In this document: positions 20,878 through 33,537 of the stretch, one piece after another
How positions within the stretch are numbered: position 1 is the first letter of the stretch
Layout: each line of letters starts with the position of its first letter
Source of the DNA: Limnomonas spitsbergensis
Taxonomy: Eukaryota > Chlorophyta > Chlorophyceae > Chlamydomonadales
DNA length: 64,000 nucleotides
Assembly (NCBI GenBank): GCA_037349105.1
Contig: JAYJMM010000101.1
Location: 3,038,001 to 3,102,000 of the forward strand
Reading direction: 5' to 3'
Notes under the pieces: generated by a model
The model's database searches: none
What the model saw: only the letters and a program-made list of their open reading frames with translations
Told to the model about the DNA's origin: nothing
Position numbers and translations under genes: made by a program

Positions 20878-22489
20878 CGAGTTGTGCGCAATACCACTTC
20901 CTTCAATCTGTTGGGCTGCTCTTCTCCTGCTCGACAAGCGAATGAGGTTGATGAGTTCATGCAAGCCAACATACAACACACTTCTCCAGATAAATATAAA
21001 CCAATACAGCTGTATGAATGGCCGTCCTGACGACCCATTATTAATTTATTATTCATGCAAAAAGGCACACGGGCTCCAGTTGTCGTTTCTGCTCGAAGCC
21101 TCGGAGGCACCCAACCTAAAGCCTTTTAGGTAAAGGCCAGGCTGTGCGAGCTGGAAATGCAGTGGAAGAATGAGGCAGTGAGGAAACCGAGAGAAACTAA
21201 TATGGGGTAAAACATATGAAAACAACTGAAATGTTGCAGATTCCTCAGTCCTTGCTTGACATACTGACCGGTACCCACATGGCCACATGCTGACTGCTGA
21301 GCATGCTATTCTTGAAGATTGTTCCACTCATGGTCCCTGTTCCGCTCACCAGGGGCAATGTTGCGCACTTGCGTCGAATTGGATGTACTCAATGCAGCTG
21401 TCCGTATTCGCTTCGGAGGATGCGAAATGTAAATCTGAAGGCCACCGACGTTTCCAGATATTATCGACAGTGTGGCTGGCAATGTAAACAGTCCTCAATA
21501 TAGACAAAATTCTTGACAACGTTTGTAAAGATGGGCGGGATTGAAGAGTGCGCACCCCTGGAGCCAGACTGGGGCATGTTCGCGTACCTGCCACTTTTGT
21601 ACTGCGGGAAATATCTGGAGCAAAGGTGTGGATCAGTCCCTGGGGTGCGTTCAGGCTAGGGCCAAAATACGGTTGCACGTCACCGGTATTATTTATTTTC
21701 TCGGTGCATATTAAAAGCGGAACCTTGGATCCACATGTACGCCAAACGCACCTTGAAGGTACCACCCTGCATGTGTACAAGGGACTGCCCTCACCGGGAA
21801 GATTGAAGCAGACAGACAATGAGTCAAGTAGAAAGACCATGAGACAAGTGCAGGTCATGCAGGTTGCATGGTGCATCCGGTCAGAGCCAGGCAAGCCATG
21901 CAACGGTCTGTGTTTGTGTCTTTGGAGCCAGGCAAGTCATGCAGCACCAGCTAGCCATGTTTGACATGCATGAGCCCATGAGTCCAGGCGTCCAATACAA
22001 TGCCGTCCACCCCATTTAGGGTCAAGAATTAAAAGCCCTAAGCCCCATCCCCCAACCTACAGACCATGTGATACGCATCTATGCAATACAACTCCTGGAT
22101 CCCCTTTCCCAAAGCTTTCCCCCGGCTCTCCCTTGCACCGTATCTTTATCCAGGATTTACTGATCCCTAAGGAGGGGAGGGAGGGGGGAGGGGAGGGAGG
22201 GGAGGGAGGGGAGGGAGGGGAGGGAGGGGAGGGAGGGGAGGGAGGGGAGGGAGGGGAGGGAGGGGAGGGAGGGGAGGGAGGGGAGGGAGGGGAGGGAGGG
22301 GAGGGAGGGGGGAGGGAGGGGAGGGGAGGGGGGAGAGGAGGGGGGATGGGAGGGAGGGGGGAGGGAGAGGATGGGGGAGGGATTATAGTGCAGATGTGTG
22401 TGGTGGTGATGACCTGATGTGAATAGGGGTGGAGTGTATCCTCATCCCCTCCTTAACTATCCCCCTCTTCCCCTTCTCCCCTGAGGCAG
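20878..22489. other. Head-to-head 5' region between ANK2 and U3, with a deletion of WRAP73 exon b
   Basis: 20878-22166 matches the ANK1-U2 interval. At 22095-22175 the sequence jumps from the copy normally before exon b to the copy normally after it, and then enters the GGGGA tract (22167-22382), so exon b is gone. The ANK2 promoter candidate is at 20990-21005 (minus strand). Confidence 0.6.
22167..22382 (+). repeat. 9-bp purine repeat GGGGAGGGA in U3
   Basis: About 22 copies of GGGGAGGGA, some with an extra G. The open Gly/Glu frame across it (22133-22417) is a product of the repeat. A matching tract is at 47909-48096. Confidence 0.9.
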
Positions 22490-22959
22490 GCCGCCCGGTG
22501 GTCTTCAGACGGCACGGCCATCCTGTTGTCTGCCACCTTCAACATCTGCACCACGGTCTGGTCCCTTACGGTACGGGGGGAGACAGCATGGGGGGGGTTG
22601 CCACGCTGGGGTTAAATCAGGGTCAGGTCCAGGTTAAATCAGGGTGTTCAGTCAGGGTTAAGTCATTGATACACTCTGTTGAAATATTGAAGGTGTGAAG
22701 TTCTTAAGACACATCCACACCCCATCATAGTCTCTCAAGACCTTGAGGCCAGACATGAGGAGTTGTATATCTAGCTCATGCTTAGATGATCCAGAGCTAT
22801 TCAGCCTGTGGACGCACTCCAGCATAAAGCTGTCCCGATATTCAATCCACAGCTACATGGCTTGCGTTGACCTGGGCTGCAATAGCTGCCGGGAGCAATG
22901 CTGCCCTTTCTTTACAAGTGTGAGTTTGATTTGAAGCAATGGGTCCGCCAGGTCCATTC

Positions 22960-23438
22960 CCTCTGCACTTGTGCAGAATGGCAGGTGCCACATCCTGCAA
23001 GGGCAGGTGCACAATCCTGTCTTGGTTGCATCATTTGAAACAAGGTTTGTTCGTTCATCGATCCCCCCCCTCTGCACTTCTGCAGAATGGCAGGTGCCAC
23101 ATCCTGCAAGGGCAGGTGCACAATCCTGTCTTGGTTGCATCATTTGAAACAAGGCTTGTTCGTTCATCGATCCCCTCTACACTTCTGCAGAATGGCAGGT
23201 GCCACATACTGCCAGGGGGCAATCCTCTACTGTTTGCATCCAACGCGAAACAGGTTTGCAGACGTGCTACTTTCTGCCAGCAACAAAAAGCAGAAACCTG
23301 TTTTACCAAAACATTACAAATGTTGTTCATCCATTCCATTCCAGGATGGCAAGTGCCACTAGCTGTGAACTTACCGGGTGAAAAATCCTGTATTTTGTCA
23401 TTTTGTTGTTGGTGTAAATGCACCCGTTAAATCTGCAG
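22960..23438 (+). repeat. Tandem duplications of the exon d acceptor in U3
   Basis: Units have acceptors near 22975, 23088, 23191, 23253, 23345 and 23438. The first two are almost identical over about 113 bp (TGCAGAATGGCAGGTGCCAC, then GAAACAAGG), so one duplication is recent. U2 has a single copy at that place. Confidence 0.7.
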
Positions 23439-24534
23439 AGGATCGCATATGCCACTACCTGCCCGGTACAAAGTCGTCCGACCAGGGCATTGCCTTCAAC
23501 CCTTGTGGGCAGTACATGGCTCAGGTAGAGGTAAACCCTAGGCCAGCCTCTACCCTGTTGCTCAGCTAGGCAACAGCCAGCGGCCTTACCACTAGCACTT
23601 ACTGCAACCAGAACCCTCAGCTACAGACCCAGGCGTAACTGAAATGTAGGCATGTAGCTGAGCAATGTTCATACAAAATGCTTACACTTGTGTGATCTCC
23701 ATGCCGCCTCGTGGTCCCAGCTGAAACACTTCCAACCCTCACCCCTCAGCCCTTCGGAGTCTCCAAGCCCAAGGTCAGAGGTGCAGGCATCAAGACCCTG
23801 TCAGCGCGTAGAACATCCTCCTTGGGACCAGCAGCAACACTTCCAACCCTCAAACTCAACACCCTCGGCCCGTATAAGCTGTGACCCTCCTGCCCTCCGC
23901 TCAGTTTTGTGAATGTGGCAACTGTGTCAGCAGGTTTGACACCCCCTCATAGATCCTGATGAAGCACTTCCAGACTTGAACCCTCAACCCTGCACCCTCG
24001 TCTCCCTCCCTCAGCGGTTCTGACGTCGGGACCATGTCAGCGTTTATGACACGGACTCCTGCTCCCAGCTGCACCATTCCCCAACATCCACATCGTATGC
24101 GACTGAGCTGTCATGGTTGCCGGATGGGGGATGCATGGCGCTGCTGGATGGCCCAGTCACCTACCGAGTGGCGGTGCATGCTATCGATGGCAGGTGTGGG
24201 GCACAGTCGGTCTATATCTGTTTAAATCGCCTTGGGCAGCAAATTGGCAATTGGAACTGGACCCTTTTTGAAGTAAGATGGCGCGTGTGACTGCCTCCCA
24301 GCAAAAGCCCCTCACACAACTGATATGACCCACTCAGCAGGCACCTCGCTGACTCGTGTGATGCGTCCTTTTGTTTATGACTGGACCCTCCCTCTGACCC
24401 CCACCCACTCTTGACCTGTATATTGGAGGAAGGGGAAATCCTATTGGCTGTCTATTTAATGTTTCTCGGCAGGCCCCTGTCCTCAACGTTAAGTGTAAGA
24501 AGCTCATGCCGGGCTGTATGCTCCCAACCTGCAG

Positions 24535-27500
24535 ATCCTGAACCCTTTTGATTACCCACCGGCAGGCCCTGAACCCTTTTGATCACCCACCAGCAGGCCC
24601 TGAACCCTTTTGATCGCCCACCAGCAGGCCCTGAACCCATTTCATCACCCACCGGCAGGCCCTGAACCCTTTTGATTACCCACCAGCAGGCCCTGAACCC
24701 TTTTGATTACTCACTGACAGGCCCTGAACCCTTTTGATTACCCACCAGCAGACCACGAACCCTTTTGATTACTCACCAGCAGGCCCCGTACTCTTTTGAT
24801 TACCCACCACCAGGCCCTGAACCGTTTTGATGACCCACTGGCAGGCCCTGAACCCTTTTGATTACCCACCGGCAGGCCCTGAACCTTTTGATTACCCACC
24901 GCCTGACCCTGAACCTTTTGATAACCCACCAGCAGACCCTGAACCCTTTTGATCACTCTTCAGCAGGCCCCGTACTCTTTTGATTACCCACCAACAGGCC
25001 CTGAACCCTTTTGATGACCCACTGGCAGGCCCTGAACCCTTTTGATTACCCACCGGCAGGCCCTGAACCTTTTGATCACCCACCGGCTGACCCTGAACCC
25101 TTTTGATTACCCACCGGCAGGCCCTGAACCCTTTTGATTACCCACCGGCAGGCCCTGAACCCTTTTGATTACCCACCAGCAGGCCCTGAACCCTTTTGAT
25201 TACCCACCAGCAGGCCCTGAACCCTTTTGATTACCCACCAGCAGGCCCTGAACCCTTTTGATTACCCACCGGCAGGCCCTGAACCCTTTTGATTACCCAC
25301 CAACAGGCCCTGAACCTTTTAATTACCCACCGGCTGGCCCTGAACCCTTTTGATTTCTCACCAGCAGGCCCTGAACCCTTTTGATTACCCACCAACAGGC
25401 CCTGAACCCTTTTGATTACCCACCGGCAGGCCCTGAACCCTTTTGATTACCCACCGGCAGGCCCTGAACCCTTTTGATTACCCACCAGCAGGCCCTGAAC
25501 CCTTTTGATTACCCACCGGCAGGCCCTGAACCCTTTTGATTACCCACCAGCAGGCCCTGAACCTTTTGATTACCCACCGGCAGGCCCAGAACCCTTTTGA
25601 TTACCCACCAACAGACCCTGAACCTTTTGATGACCCACCGGCAGGCCCTAAACCCTTTTGATAACTCACCAGCAGGCCCTGAACCCTTTTGATTACTCAC
25701 CAGCAGGCCCTGAACCCTTTTGATTACCCACCGGAAGGCCCTGAACCTTTTGATTACCCACCGGCAGGCCCTGAACCTTTTGATTACCCACCAGCAGGCC
25801 CTGAACCTTTTGATTACTCACCAGCAGGCCCTGACCCCTTTTGATTACCCACCAGCAGGCCCTGTACCCTTTTGATTACCCACCGGCAGGCCCTGAACCT
25901 TTTGATTACCCACCGGCGGGCCCTGAACCCTTTTGATTACTCACCGGCAGGCCCTGAACCCTTTTGAATACCCACCAGCAGGCCCTGGACCCTTTTGATT
26001 ACCAATCAACAGGCCATGAACCCTTTTGATAACCCACCGGCAGGCCCTGAACCCTTTTAATTACCCACCGGCAGGCCCTGACCCCATTTGATTACCCACT
26101 GGCAGGCCCTGAACCCTTTTGATTACCCACTGGCAGGCCCAGGCCCTTTTTGATTATCCTACGGCAGGCCCTGAACCCTTTTGATTACCCACCGGCAGGC
26201 CCTGAACCCTTTTGATTACCCACCGGCAGGCCCTGAACCCTTTTGATTACCCACCGACAGGCCCTGAACCCTTTTGATTACCAAACAACAGGCCATGAAC
26301 CCTTTTGATTACCCACCGGCAGGCCCTGAACCCTTTTGATTACCCACCGGCAGGCCCTGACCCCATTTGATTACCCACTGGCAGGCCCTGAACCCTTTTG
26401 ATTACCCACTGGCAGGCCCTGGCCCTTTTTGATTATCCTACGGCAGGCCCTGAACCCTTTTGATTACCCACCGGCAGGCCCTGACCCCTTTTGATTACCC
26501 ACCGGCAGGTCCTGAACCCTTTTGATTACCCACCAGCAGGCCCTGAACTCTTTTGCTTACCCACCGGCAGGCCCTGACCCCTTTTTGATTACCCACCGGC
26601 AGGCCCTGAACTCGTTTGATTACCCACCGGCAGGCCCTGACCCCTTTTGATTACCCACCGGCAGGTCCTGAACCCTTTTGATTACCCACCGACGGGCCCA
26701 ATCCTCTTTTTATTACACTACGACAGGCCCTGACCCTTTTGATTACTCACCGGCAGGCCCTGAACTCGTTTGATCACCCACCAGCAGGCCCTGAACCCTT
26801 TTGATTACCCACCAGCAGGCCCTGAACCCTTTTGATTACCCACCGGCAGGCCCTGAACCCTTTTGATTACCCACCAGCAGGCCCTGAACCCTTTTGATTA
26901 CCCACCAGCAGGCCCTGAACCCTTTTGATTACCCACCAGCAGGCCCTGAACCCTTTTGATTACCCACCGGCAGGCCCTGAACCCTTTTGATTACCCACCA
27001 CCAGGCCCTGAACCCTTTTGATTACCCACCAGCAGGCCCTGAACCTTTTGATTACCCACCAGCAGGCCCTGAACCTTTTGATTACCCACCAGCAGGCCCT
27101 GAACCCTTTTGATTACCCACCAGCAGGCCTTGAACCCTTTTGATTACCCACCGGCAGGCCCTGAACCCTTTTGATTACCCACCAGCAGGCCCTGAACCCT
27201 TTTGATTACCCACCAGCAGGCCCTGAACCTTTTGATTACCCACCAGCTGGCCCTGAACCCTTTTGATTACCCACCGGCAGGCCCTGAACCTTTTGATTAC
27301 CCACCGGCAGGCCCTGAACCTTTTTGATTACCCACCGGCAGGCCCTGAACCCTTTTGATTACCCACCAGCAGGCCCTGCACGTTTTGATCACCAACCAAC
27401 AGGCCCTGAACCTTTTTGATTAACCACCAGCAGGCCCTGAACCCTTTTGATTACCCGCCAGCAGGCCCTGAACCTTTTGATTACCCACCGGCAGGCCCTG

Positions 27501-28738
27501 AACCCTTTTGATTACCCACCAGCAGGCCCTGAACCCTTTTGATTACCCACCAGCAGGCCCTGAACCCTTTTGATTACCCACCGGCAGGCCCTGAACCCTT
27601 TTGATTAACCACCAGCAGGCCCTGACCCCTTTTGATTACCCGCCAGCAGGCCTTGAACCCTTTTGATTACCCACCGGCAGGCCCTGAACCCTTTTGATTA
27701 CCCACCAGCAGGCCCTGAACCCTTTTGATTACCCACCGGCAGGCCCTGAACCCTTTTGATTACCCACCGGCAGGCCCTGAACCTTTTGATTACCCACCAG
27801 CAGGCCCTGAACCCTTTTGATCACCAACCAACAGGCCCTGAACCCTTTTGATTACCCACCGGCAGGCCCTGAACCTTTTGATTAACCACCAGCAGGCCCT
27901 GACCCCTTTTGATTACCCACCGGCAGGCCCTGAACCTTTTGATTACCCACCGGCAGGCCCTGAACCCTTTTGATTACCCACCAGCAGGCCCTGAACCCTT
28001 TTGATTACCCACCGGCAGGCCCTGACCCCATTTGATTACCCACCAACAAGCCCTGAACCTTTTGATTACCCACCAACACGCCCTGAACCCTTTTGATTAC
28101 TCACCAGCAGGTCCTGAACCCTTTTGATTACCCACCAACAGGCCCTGAACCCTTTTCATTACCCACCGGCAGGCCCTGAACCCTTTTGATTACCCACCGG
28201 CAGGCCCTGAACCCTTTTGATTATCCACCAGCAGGCCCTGAACCCTTTTGATTACCCACCGGCAGGCCCTGACTCCTTTTGATTACCCACCGGCAGGCCC
28301 TGAACTCTTTTGATTACCCACCGGCAGGCCCTGAACCCTTTTGATTACCCACCAACAGGCCCTGAACCCTTTTGATTACCCACCGGCAGGCCCTGAACCC
28401 TTTTGATTACCCACCGGCAGGCCCTGAACCCTTTTGATTACCCACCAACAGGCCCTGAACCTTTTGATTACCCACCGGCAGGCCCTGAACCCTTTTGATT
28501 ACCCGCCAGCAGGCCCTGAACCCTTTTGATTACTCACCAGCAGGCCCTGAACCCTTTTGATTACCCACCGGCAGGCCCTGAACCCTTTTGATGACCCACC
28601 GACGGGCCCTGACCCCTTTTGATGACCCACTGGCAGGCCCTGAACCCTTTTGATTACCCCCCGGCAGGCCCTGACCCCTTTTGATTACCACTGGCAGGCC
28701 CTGACCCCTTTTGATTACCCACCGACGGACCCTGACCC
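24535..28738 (+). repeat. Minisatellite C (31 bp), 4.2-kb array in U3
   Basis: About 135 units of GCCCTGAACCCTTTTGATTA followed by CCCACC(G or A)GCAG. Variants include CAACAGG, GACGGG and TTTTGATCAC. Every unit restates GGCAG|GCCCTG, similar to the acceptor of micro-exon e' at 24472. The right end (28590-28740: GACGGG, then CTGACCCC) matches the right end of the U5 array (57735-58065). Open frames here are repeat artefacts. Confidence 0.93.
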
Positions 28739-29126
28739 CGAAACACATACGCTCATATCGATTTGATCGGATTCAGACTTCAGATTACGCACACAACATG
28801 TACCTTCTACAACAGATGCCCAGTATCCAGGACGCAACTACAGGAAAACTAAACCCATGTCAACATAGTTTTAGATCCCAATACCAAGGCTATCAGGAAC
28901 CACGAACCAAACTGTCAATCATAGCCGAAAACGCAAGGCACCGTAATTTTTTCGGACTTCTTCTTGTTGTGATGTTTACGACACGGACAAGGCCTCCGCC
29001 CATGCTGCGTTGTTTCCTGAACCCTCAGTCAACTTAGCAACCCCTTGACCCCTCCCTTGCCTAACCTCAGGTCGTGCACTTTTTCCTTGACCTCTTCTCC
29101 CTGACCCTCCCTCCTCCACCCATCAG
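28739..29126 (+). other. Unique spacer right of array C in U3
   Basis: 28739-28895 (starting CGAAACACATACGCTC, ending CCAAGGCTATCA) recurs at 58063-58218 after the U5 array. From 28896 the U3 sequence continues into an intron leading to exon f (29127), whereas U5 switches to array D. A gene is not evident; the frame at 28711-29037 is not conserved. Confidence 0.6.
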
Positions 29127-29286
29127 GTCTATTGAGGTGGAGCCCTGACAGCCGCTCCCTCGCCTCAGTCAGTCTAGCCAGCCCCGGATCTGTGTGGATC
29201 TGGGATATGGATGTGGGTCAGCTACTCAGCTGGATGCAGTACTCATGCACCTGGCTGAGGTCACAGACATGCAATGGGCACAACAG

Positions 29287-29370
29287 GTGGGGCTAGGGTT
29301 TAGGGGGGACAGGTGGGGCTAGGGCAAGGCAGGTGGGTTTAGGGGGGGCTGGTGGGTTTAGGGGGGTGGT
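29287..29370 (+). repeat. Minisatellite B, short form in U3
   Basis: Only four or so units follow the exon f donor (CAACAG|GTGGGGCTAGGG). This shows what the intron looks like before large expansion: the same position holds 3.0, 3.6 and 1.5 kb in U1, U2 and U4. Confidence 0.85.
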
Positions 29371-30540
29371 TAAGTTGAGATGCTGTACAGAACATCACCT
29401 GTGTGACAAGAGACTCCGGGGCAACCTCCTGCCCACTGTGCAATTATCAAGCTTGTTGTGAAATGTCACTTATATTGGCACTTACTCTTTAGTCACTGAT
29501 AGCTATCAGGCTAGGGCAGCCTCCTGGCCATTGTGACCACCCGCTACATATATATTTCCAGACTGAGTATTTAGCGCTGTCACATGAATCTTGAACAATT
29601 AAATCTGCAATGTTGCTTACTGGCTCTGCTACTGAGTCCTTATACATGCAGGACAGCCTCCTGGCCACGGCGACCTCCACCTCCCGGCACTACATGTGGG
29701 TGTCAGTGGGAGCATCCATGGTGCACATCCCGCTCCGGAACTTTCAGGTGGGGATGCTGGTGCCGAATGTCGGTGTGGATGCCTCTCTTGTCCGCTGGAT
29801 TGGAGTGTCATGGGCATGTGCTGCTACAGTGTTAACTCAACAATCATCAGCCGCTTTGGGAAGAGCCAGGTTGATGAGCGAACCGGTTGGAAGGCTAGGA
29901 AGAGGAGCTAAAAGGGTAAATCTGAGACAAGTAATGAAAGGAGGCAGACAGGCGAGACAGCTAAGCGCAGAGCTGGAAGGTATGGCGGGGAAAGCATAGG
30001 TCATAGGCTGGTCGCCACATCGCAATATCACTTTTACTAGCTTCTGCTGCTGCCGACAATCTTAGCCATGCCACTTGATTACCATACTTCCCTAATCTTC
30101 AACCTGATTGCATGATTACATTCCATCGGCCAGACATCATGCCGCAGGTGTGCGGTGCGAACCCTGCCAAGGTTCATTTCATACCGTGTTCCAGGTGAAA
30201 GCGGGGAAAACGTCTGGCGCTTCGTTGAATATGCCCCGCAGAATGTCGTGAGCGGGCTATCCTTGGTAGGATGGAACTGCTGTGGGTAAAGCGGTCTCAC
30301 GCCTCCTGCTTCGGCGGCGGAGTAGTCTTTCTTTCTGGTCTCATGCGCTAGCTCCCGCGCGCCTGGCAACACCATCCTTGATTACTATCCATAGACTGAA
30401 CCCTGAGCCCTGATCGTTACCCTCAATCCTGCTGCATGCACGCGATGTGAGCTGGTTGCCACATGGCAGCAACACCTCTGATTACTTTCCTTAGACTGAA
30501 CCCTTGGTCCTGATCGTTCCTCTTAATCATGTTGCATGTA
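29371..30540 (+). other. U3 3' introns with exon g, an acquired segment and terminal-exon duplicates
   Basis: 29371-29651 is the intron before exon g (29652-29747). 29850-30000 is present in U3, U4 and U5 but absent from U1 and U2. 30159-30350 is about 190 bp shared only with U4 (42877-43069) and replaces the body of the first exon h duplicate. Its minus strand is open (PLTTFCGAYSTKRQTFSPLS) but I do not recognise it. Confidence 0.5.
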
Positions 30541-30612
30541 TGCGGTGTGAGCTGGTCGCCACATGGGAGCAGCTTCTTGTTAACTTCCAAGGATTGTTTC
30601 AGCTGTCCCTGA

Positions 30613-32157
30613 ATGGCTGTCGGCAACCAATGACGGATGGTCTTAGCTACAGCCGGCCTGCCGGCAATAAGTGACAACTTCCTTAGCTACCGGGTTCCAG
30701 GGACGGTCGGTCTTGGTTCTAGCGGTATTCATCATTCAACTGTGTGTATATGGCTGTGGGGGGAATAAAGGGGGGGCCCTCTTGACTACGGCAAGTATGC
30801 TTCCTGTTATAAGTGGAAATTTCATGGCTGACCAGCAAGGATCTATTATTACAGCAAGGATGCATTTCAGCATCCTCCGATTCTTGAATTGTAAGGCTGT
30901 GAATGTGGACTGGGGCTAGTGCTGGGCATGCAGGGTGTCCGAGCTGCGTGGTGGAGCCAGGCCGGTCCTTCATTCGTGATGGCTTACTTGCTCTACCCCT
31001 CGCTTGTGACTCGCTGGCTATTAATGCTCCACTCGCCTTCTGACAGGTGGTCTTAACTGACTGGATTTTATATTCATGAGGTCAGGTGTGGTGTCGTGGC
31101 ACGACCATGCTGGCCTAATGATGAAATAAGGACATACAACCATCTTCTTACATGTTTGTTACATCTTGACCACCTTTTCAGCATGGCCCAGATGGATATC
31201 ATCATTGACATCTTGACCACACCCGCAGTCAACACAGCCTAAATCCGTTTCTAAGCCACCGCACCATTGATCCGGGAAATGGATTGAACGGCATTAAAAT
31301 GTTCACTTGTCAAGAACATGATACCTCTGGGCCATGCTCAAAAGGAAAAGATCTCGGCCGTGTGGCTGCCCGATTTTCTGGTCAGGAGGGAGAACATTAA
31401 CGTAAGGCTAGAGGAGAAAAGACAGGAACATACGGAATAAAGAGAAGGAACAAACCATGTCCACTTAAAGAAAGTCTGTAGAATCCTCAGCCCGTTCAGA
31501 TCCTAGCCCTCAACAAAGAGAAAACCAAACAAACATACTAGACAGTTGGTCAGGAAAAGGGAAACAAAGGCCTCTGAAACGGCATAGCCTCAACGATATG
31601 CTGCCACACCCTTCACAAAAGTCAGAGCATCCCATCCTGGCCTGCCCAGGTACAAAGCGTGGATGTCTGTAGCACCGTCTTGTTGGCCTGTCCATACCCG
31701 CTCTCTGAATGTAAGCTGATCTTACACGCAGGGATGTGTTGAAATGTGCTAAGGCAGAATATCTGACCATGACGGACATGCATGAGGATCAAAAAATTGA
31801 GAATAAGTGTAAACATGTACCGGATTGTTTTTCCCCGTTTCCGGTAGTCCCTAAATCGTTTACATGTGTAGTACGCCTACTTAGCGCCTGGGGGAAATAC
31901 TATACAACCTCTGGATCAAAACTAAGAAAAACTCAAAAACATGTTGATGATACTGCTAACAGGGAAATACCTTTAAATCACCTATAAGTATATTCATGGA
32001 CAGCCCGGATAAGATAGGAGAGGCAGATGATGAAGTGGAAGACGACATGCAATGTTTGAAACACACGAGGAATGCTAGGAGAGTAGTGGGTGTACATCCG
32101 ACCCTTGCATAGTTAAGACCATCAATCAACTTCACTTCCACAGTGACATGATGCCTC
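30613..32157. other. Tail-to-tail region between U3 and ANK3
   Basis: Shared 3' flank as at 5573-7151. No gene is recognised. Minus-strand TGTAA at 31860-31864 is 294 bases past the ANK3 stop. Confidence 0.55.
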
Positions 32158-33537
32158 TTATACAAGTGGCAACATGCCGCAGCGTTCCTGCAGCATCTGC
32201 AGGACAGCTGTGTGACCCCCCCTCCTAGCCAAGGACAGTGCCCGCCCCCCTTGACAGTCAGCACGGGGTGCATTCTCACTGCAATCCAGCAACAGCCGCG
32301 CCACCGCCTTGTGGCCATTCCCGGCTGCCCTCACTAGTGCCTCCCCATTCTGACAGTCAGCACGAGGTGCATGCTCCCTCCACCCCAACAACAGTTGCAC
32401 TACCGCACCGTGGCCATTCCTGGCTGCCCTCACCAGTGCCATCCCACATTGGCAGTCCGCACGAGGTGCACGCTCCCTCCACCCCAACAACAGCTGCACC
32501 ACCGCCTCGTGGCCTTTCCACGCAGCCCTTAACAGTGCCTCCCCATCCTGGCAGTCAGCACGTGGGGCATGCTCCCTCCACCCCAACAAAAGCTGCACCA
32601 CCGCCTCGTGGCCATTCTCCGCAGCACCTAACAGTGCCTCCCCATCCTGGCAGTTAGCACGTGGGGCATGCTCCCTCCACCCCAACAACAGCTGCACTAC
32701 CGCATAGTGGCCACGCTCGGCTGCCAACACCAGTGCCTCCCCATTATGGCAATCAGCACGTGGGGTATGCTCCCTCCACCCCAACTACCCCAACAACAGC
32801 TGCACCACCGCCTCGTGGCCATTCCCGGCTGCCCTCACGAGTGCCAACCCATCCTGGCAGTTAGCATGTGGGGCATGCTCCCTCCACCCCAACAACAGTT
32901 GCACCACTGCCTCGTGGCCATCCTGCGCAGCCCTTAACAGTGCCTCCCCATCCCCGCAGTTAGCACGTGGGGCATGCTCCCTCCACCCCAACAACAGCTG
33001 CACCACCGCCTCGTGGCCGTTCCACGCAGCCCTTAACAGTGCCCGCCCATCCTGGCAGTTAGCACGTGGGGCATGCTCCCTGCACCCCAACAACAACTGC
33101 ACCGCTGCATAGTGGCCACGCCGAGCTGCCCTCACCAATGCCGTCCCAGCCTGGCAGTCTGCCTTTGCACCAAGTTTGAGCATGAGCCTCACCAACTCTA
33201 GGCAGTCATAATCCTGACTTTTGCAGCCCACAGCTCTCATGAGGGCCTCGTCAGGACCGTGCACTGCCACCATTGCAAGGGCCAGGTTAATGGGGCAGGC
33301 CCTGAGGCACTCACGCCAACGCCTGCACACCCGCCACGCTCCATACTGCACCCTACGGGCGCCAGGTCCATGGAGGCCTTGAGTATTGTATAGCCATGCA
33401 TCTGCATTGCTGAGGATGCTGCCAAGGATGTCTGTGTTGAGGTCTTGGAGGCTGGTAAAGATGGCTGGATCCTCGCTAGGGGAAGGAGATGCAGATGCAT
33501 CTGTTCTGATAGCCTCGGTGGATGCGGATGACGTCAT
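32158..33537 (-). pseudogene. ANK3: F-box-like/ankyrin gene with 10 repeats, interrupted by an in-frame TAG
   Basis: The start MTSSASTEAIRTD at 33537 leads into an F-box-like segment (DLNTDILGSILSNADAW, VCRRWRECLRACP) and four ankyrin repeats, then a stop at 32785-32787. The same frame continues for six more repeats to 32158. The interruption is a 9-base in-frame insertion: the normal QLLLGWREH coding DNA becomes QLLLG-stop-LGWREH by reuse of TTGGGG with TAG between. Everything else is intact, so the break is probably young, or a shorter protein of about 250 residues is made. Its 5' flank is the type I version, and it faces U4. Confidence 0.8.

Larger units (their letters stand above)
22490..30612 (+). 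pseudogene. WRAP73: WRAP73-like WD-repeat gene, copy U3 (type II), decayed
   Basis: Exons seen: c 22490-22570 (open), d 23439-23530 (open, DQGIAFNPCGQYMAQVE, donor GTAAAC intact), e 24015-24193 (TGA just after the acceptor, as in U2 and U5), micro-exon e' from 24473, f 29127-29286, g 29652-29747 (open) and h about 30541-30612. Exon b is deleted and exon e2 is absent. Exon f has eight extra bases (GGTCAGCTACTCAGCTGG against GGTCAGCTGG in U2), which shifts the frame after WDMDVGQ. Exon h has lost its acceptor (TTGCATG for TTGCAGG) and stops early. The C array is 4.2 kb and the B array is only about 80 bp. Confidence 0.78.

Noticed and set aside
22133..22417. Gly/Glu-rich open frame
   Set aside because: It is a translation of the 9-bp purine repeat and has no conserved start or context.
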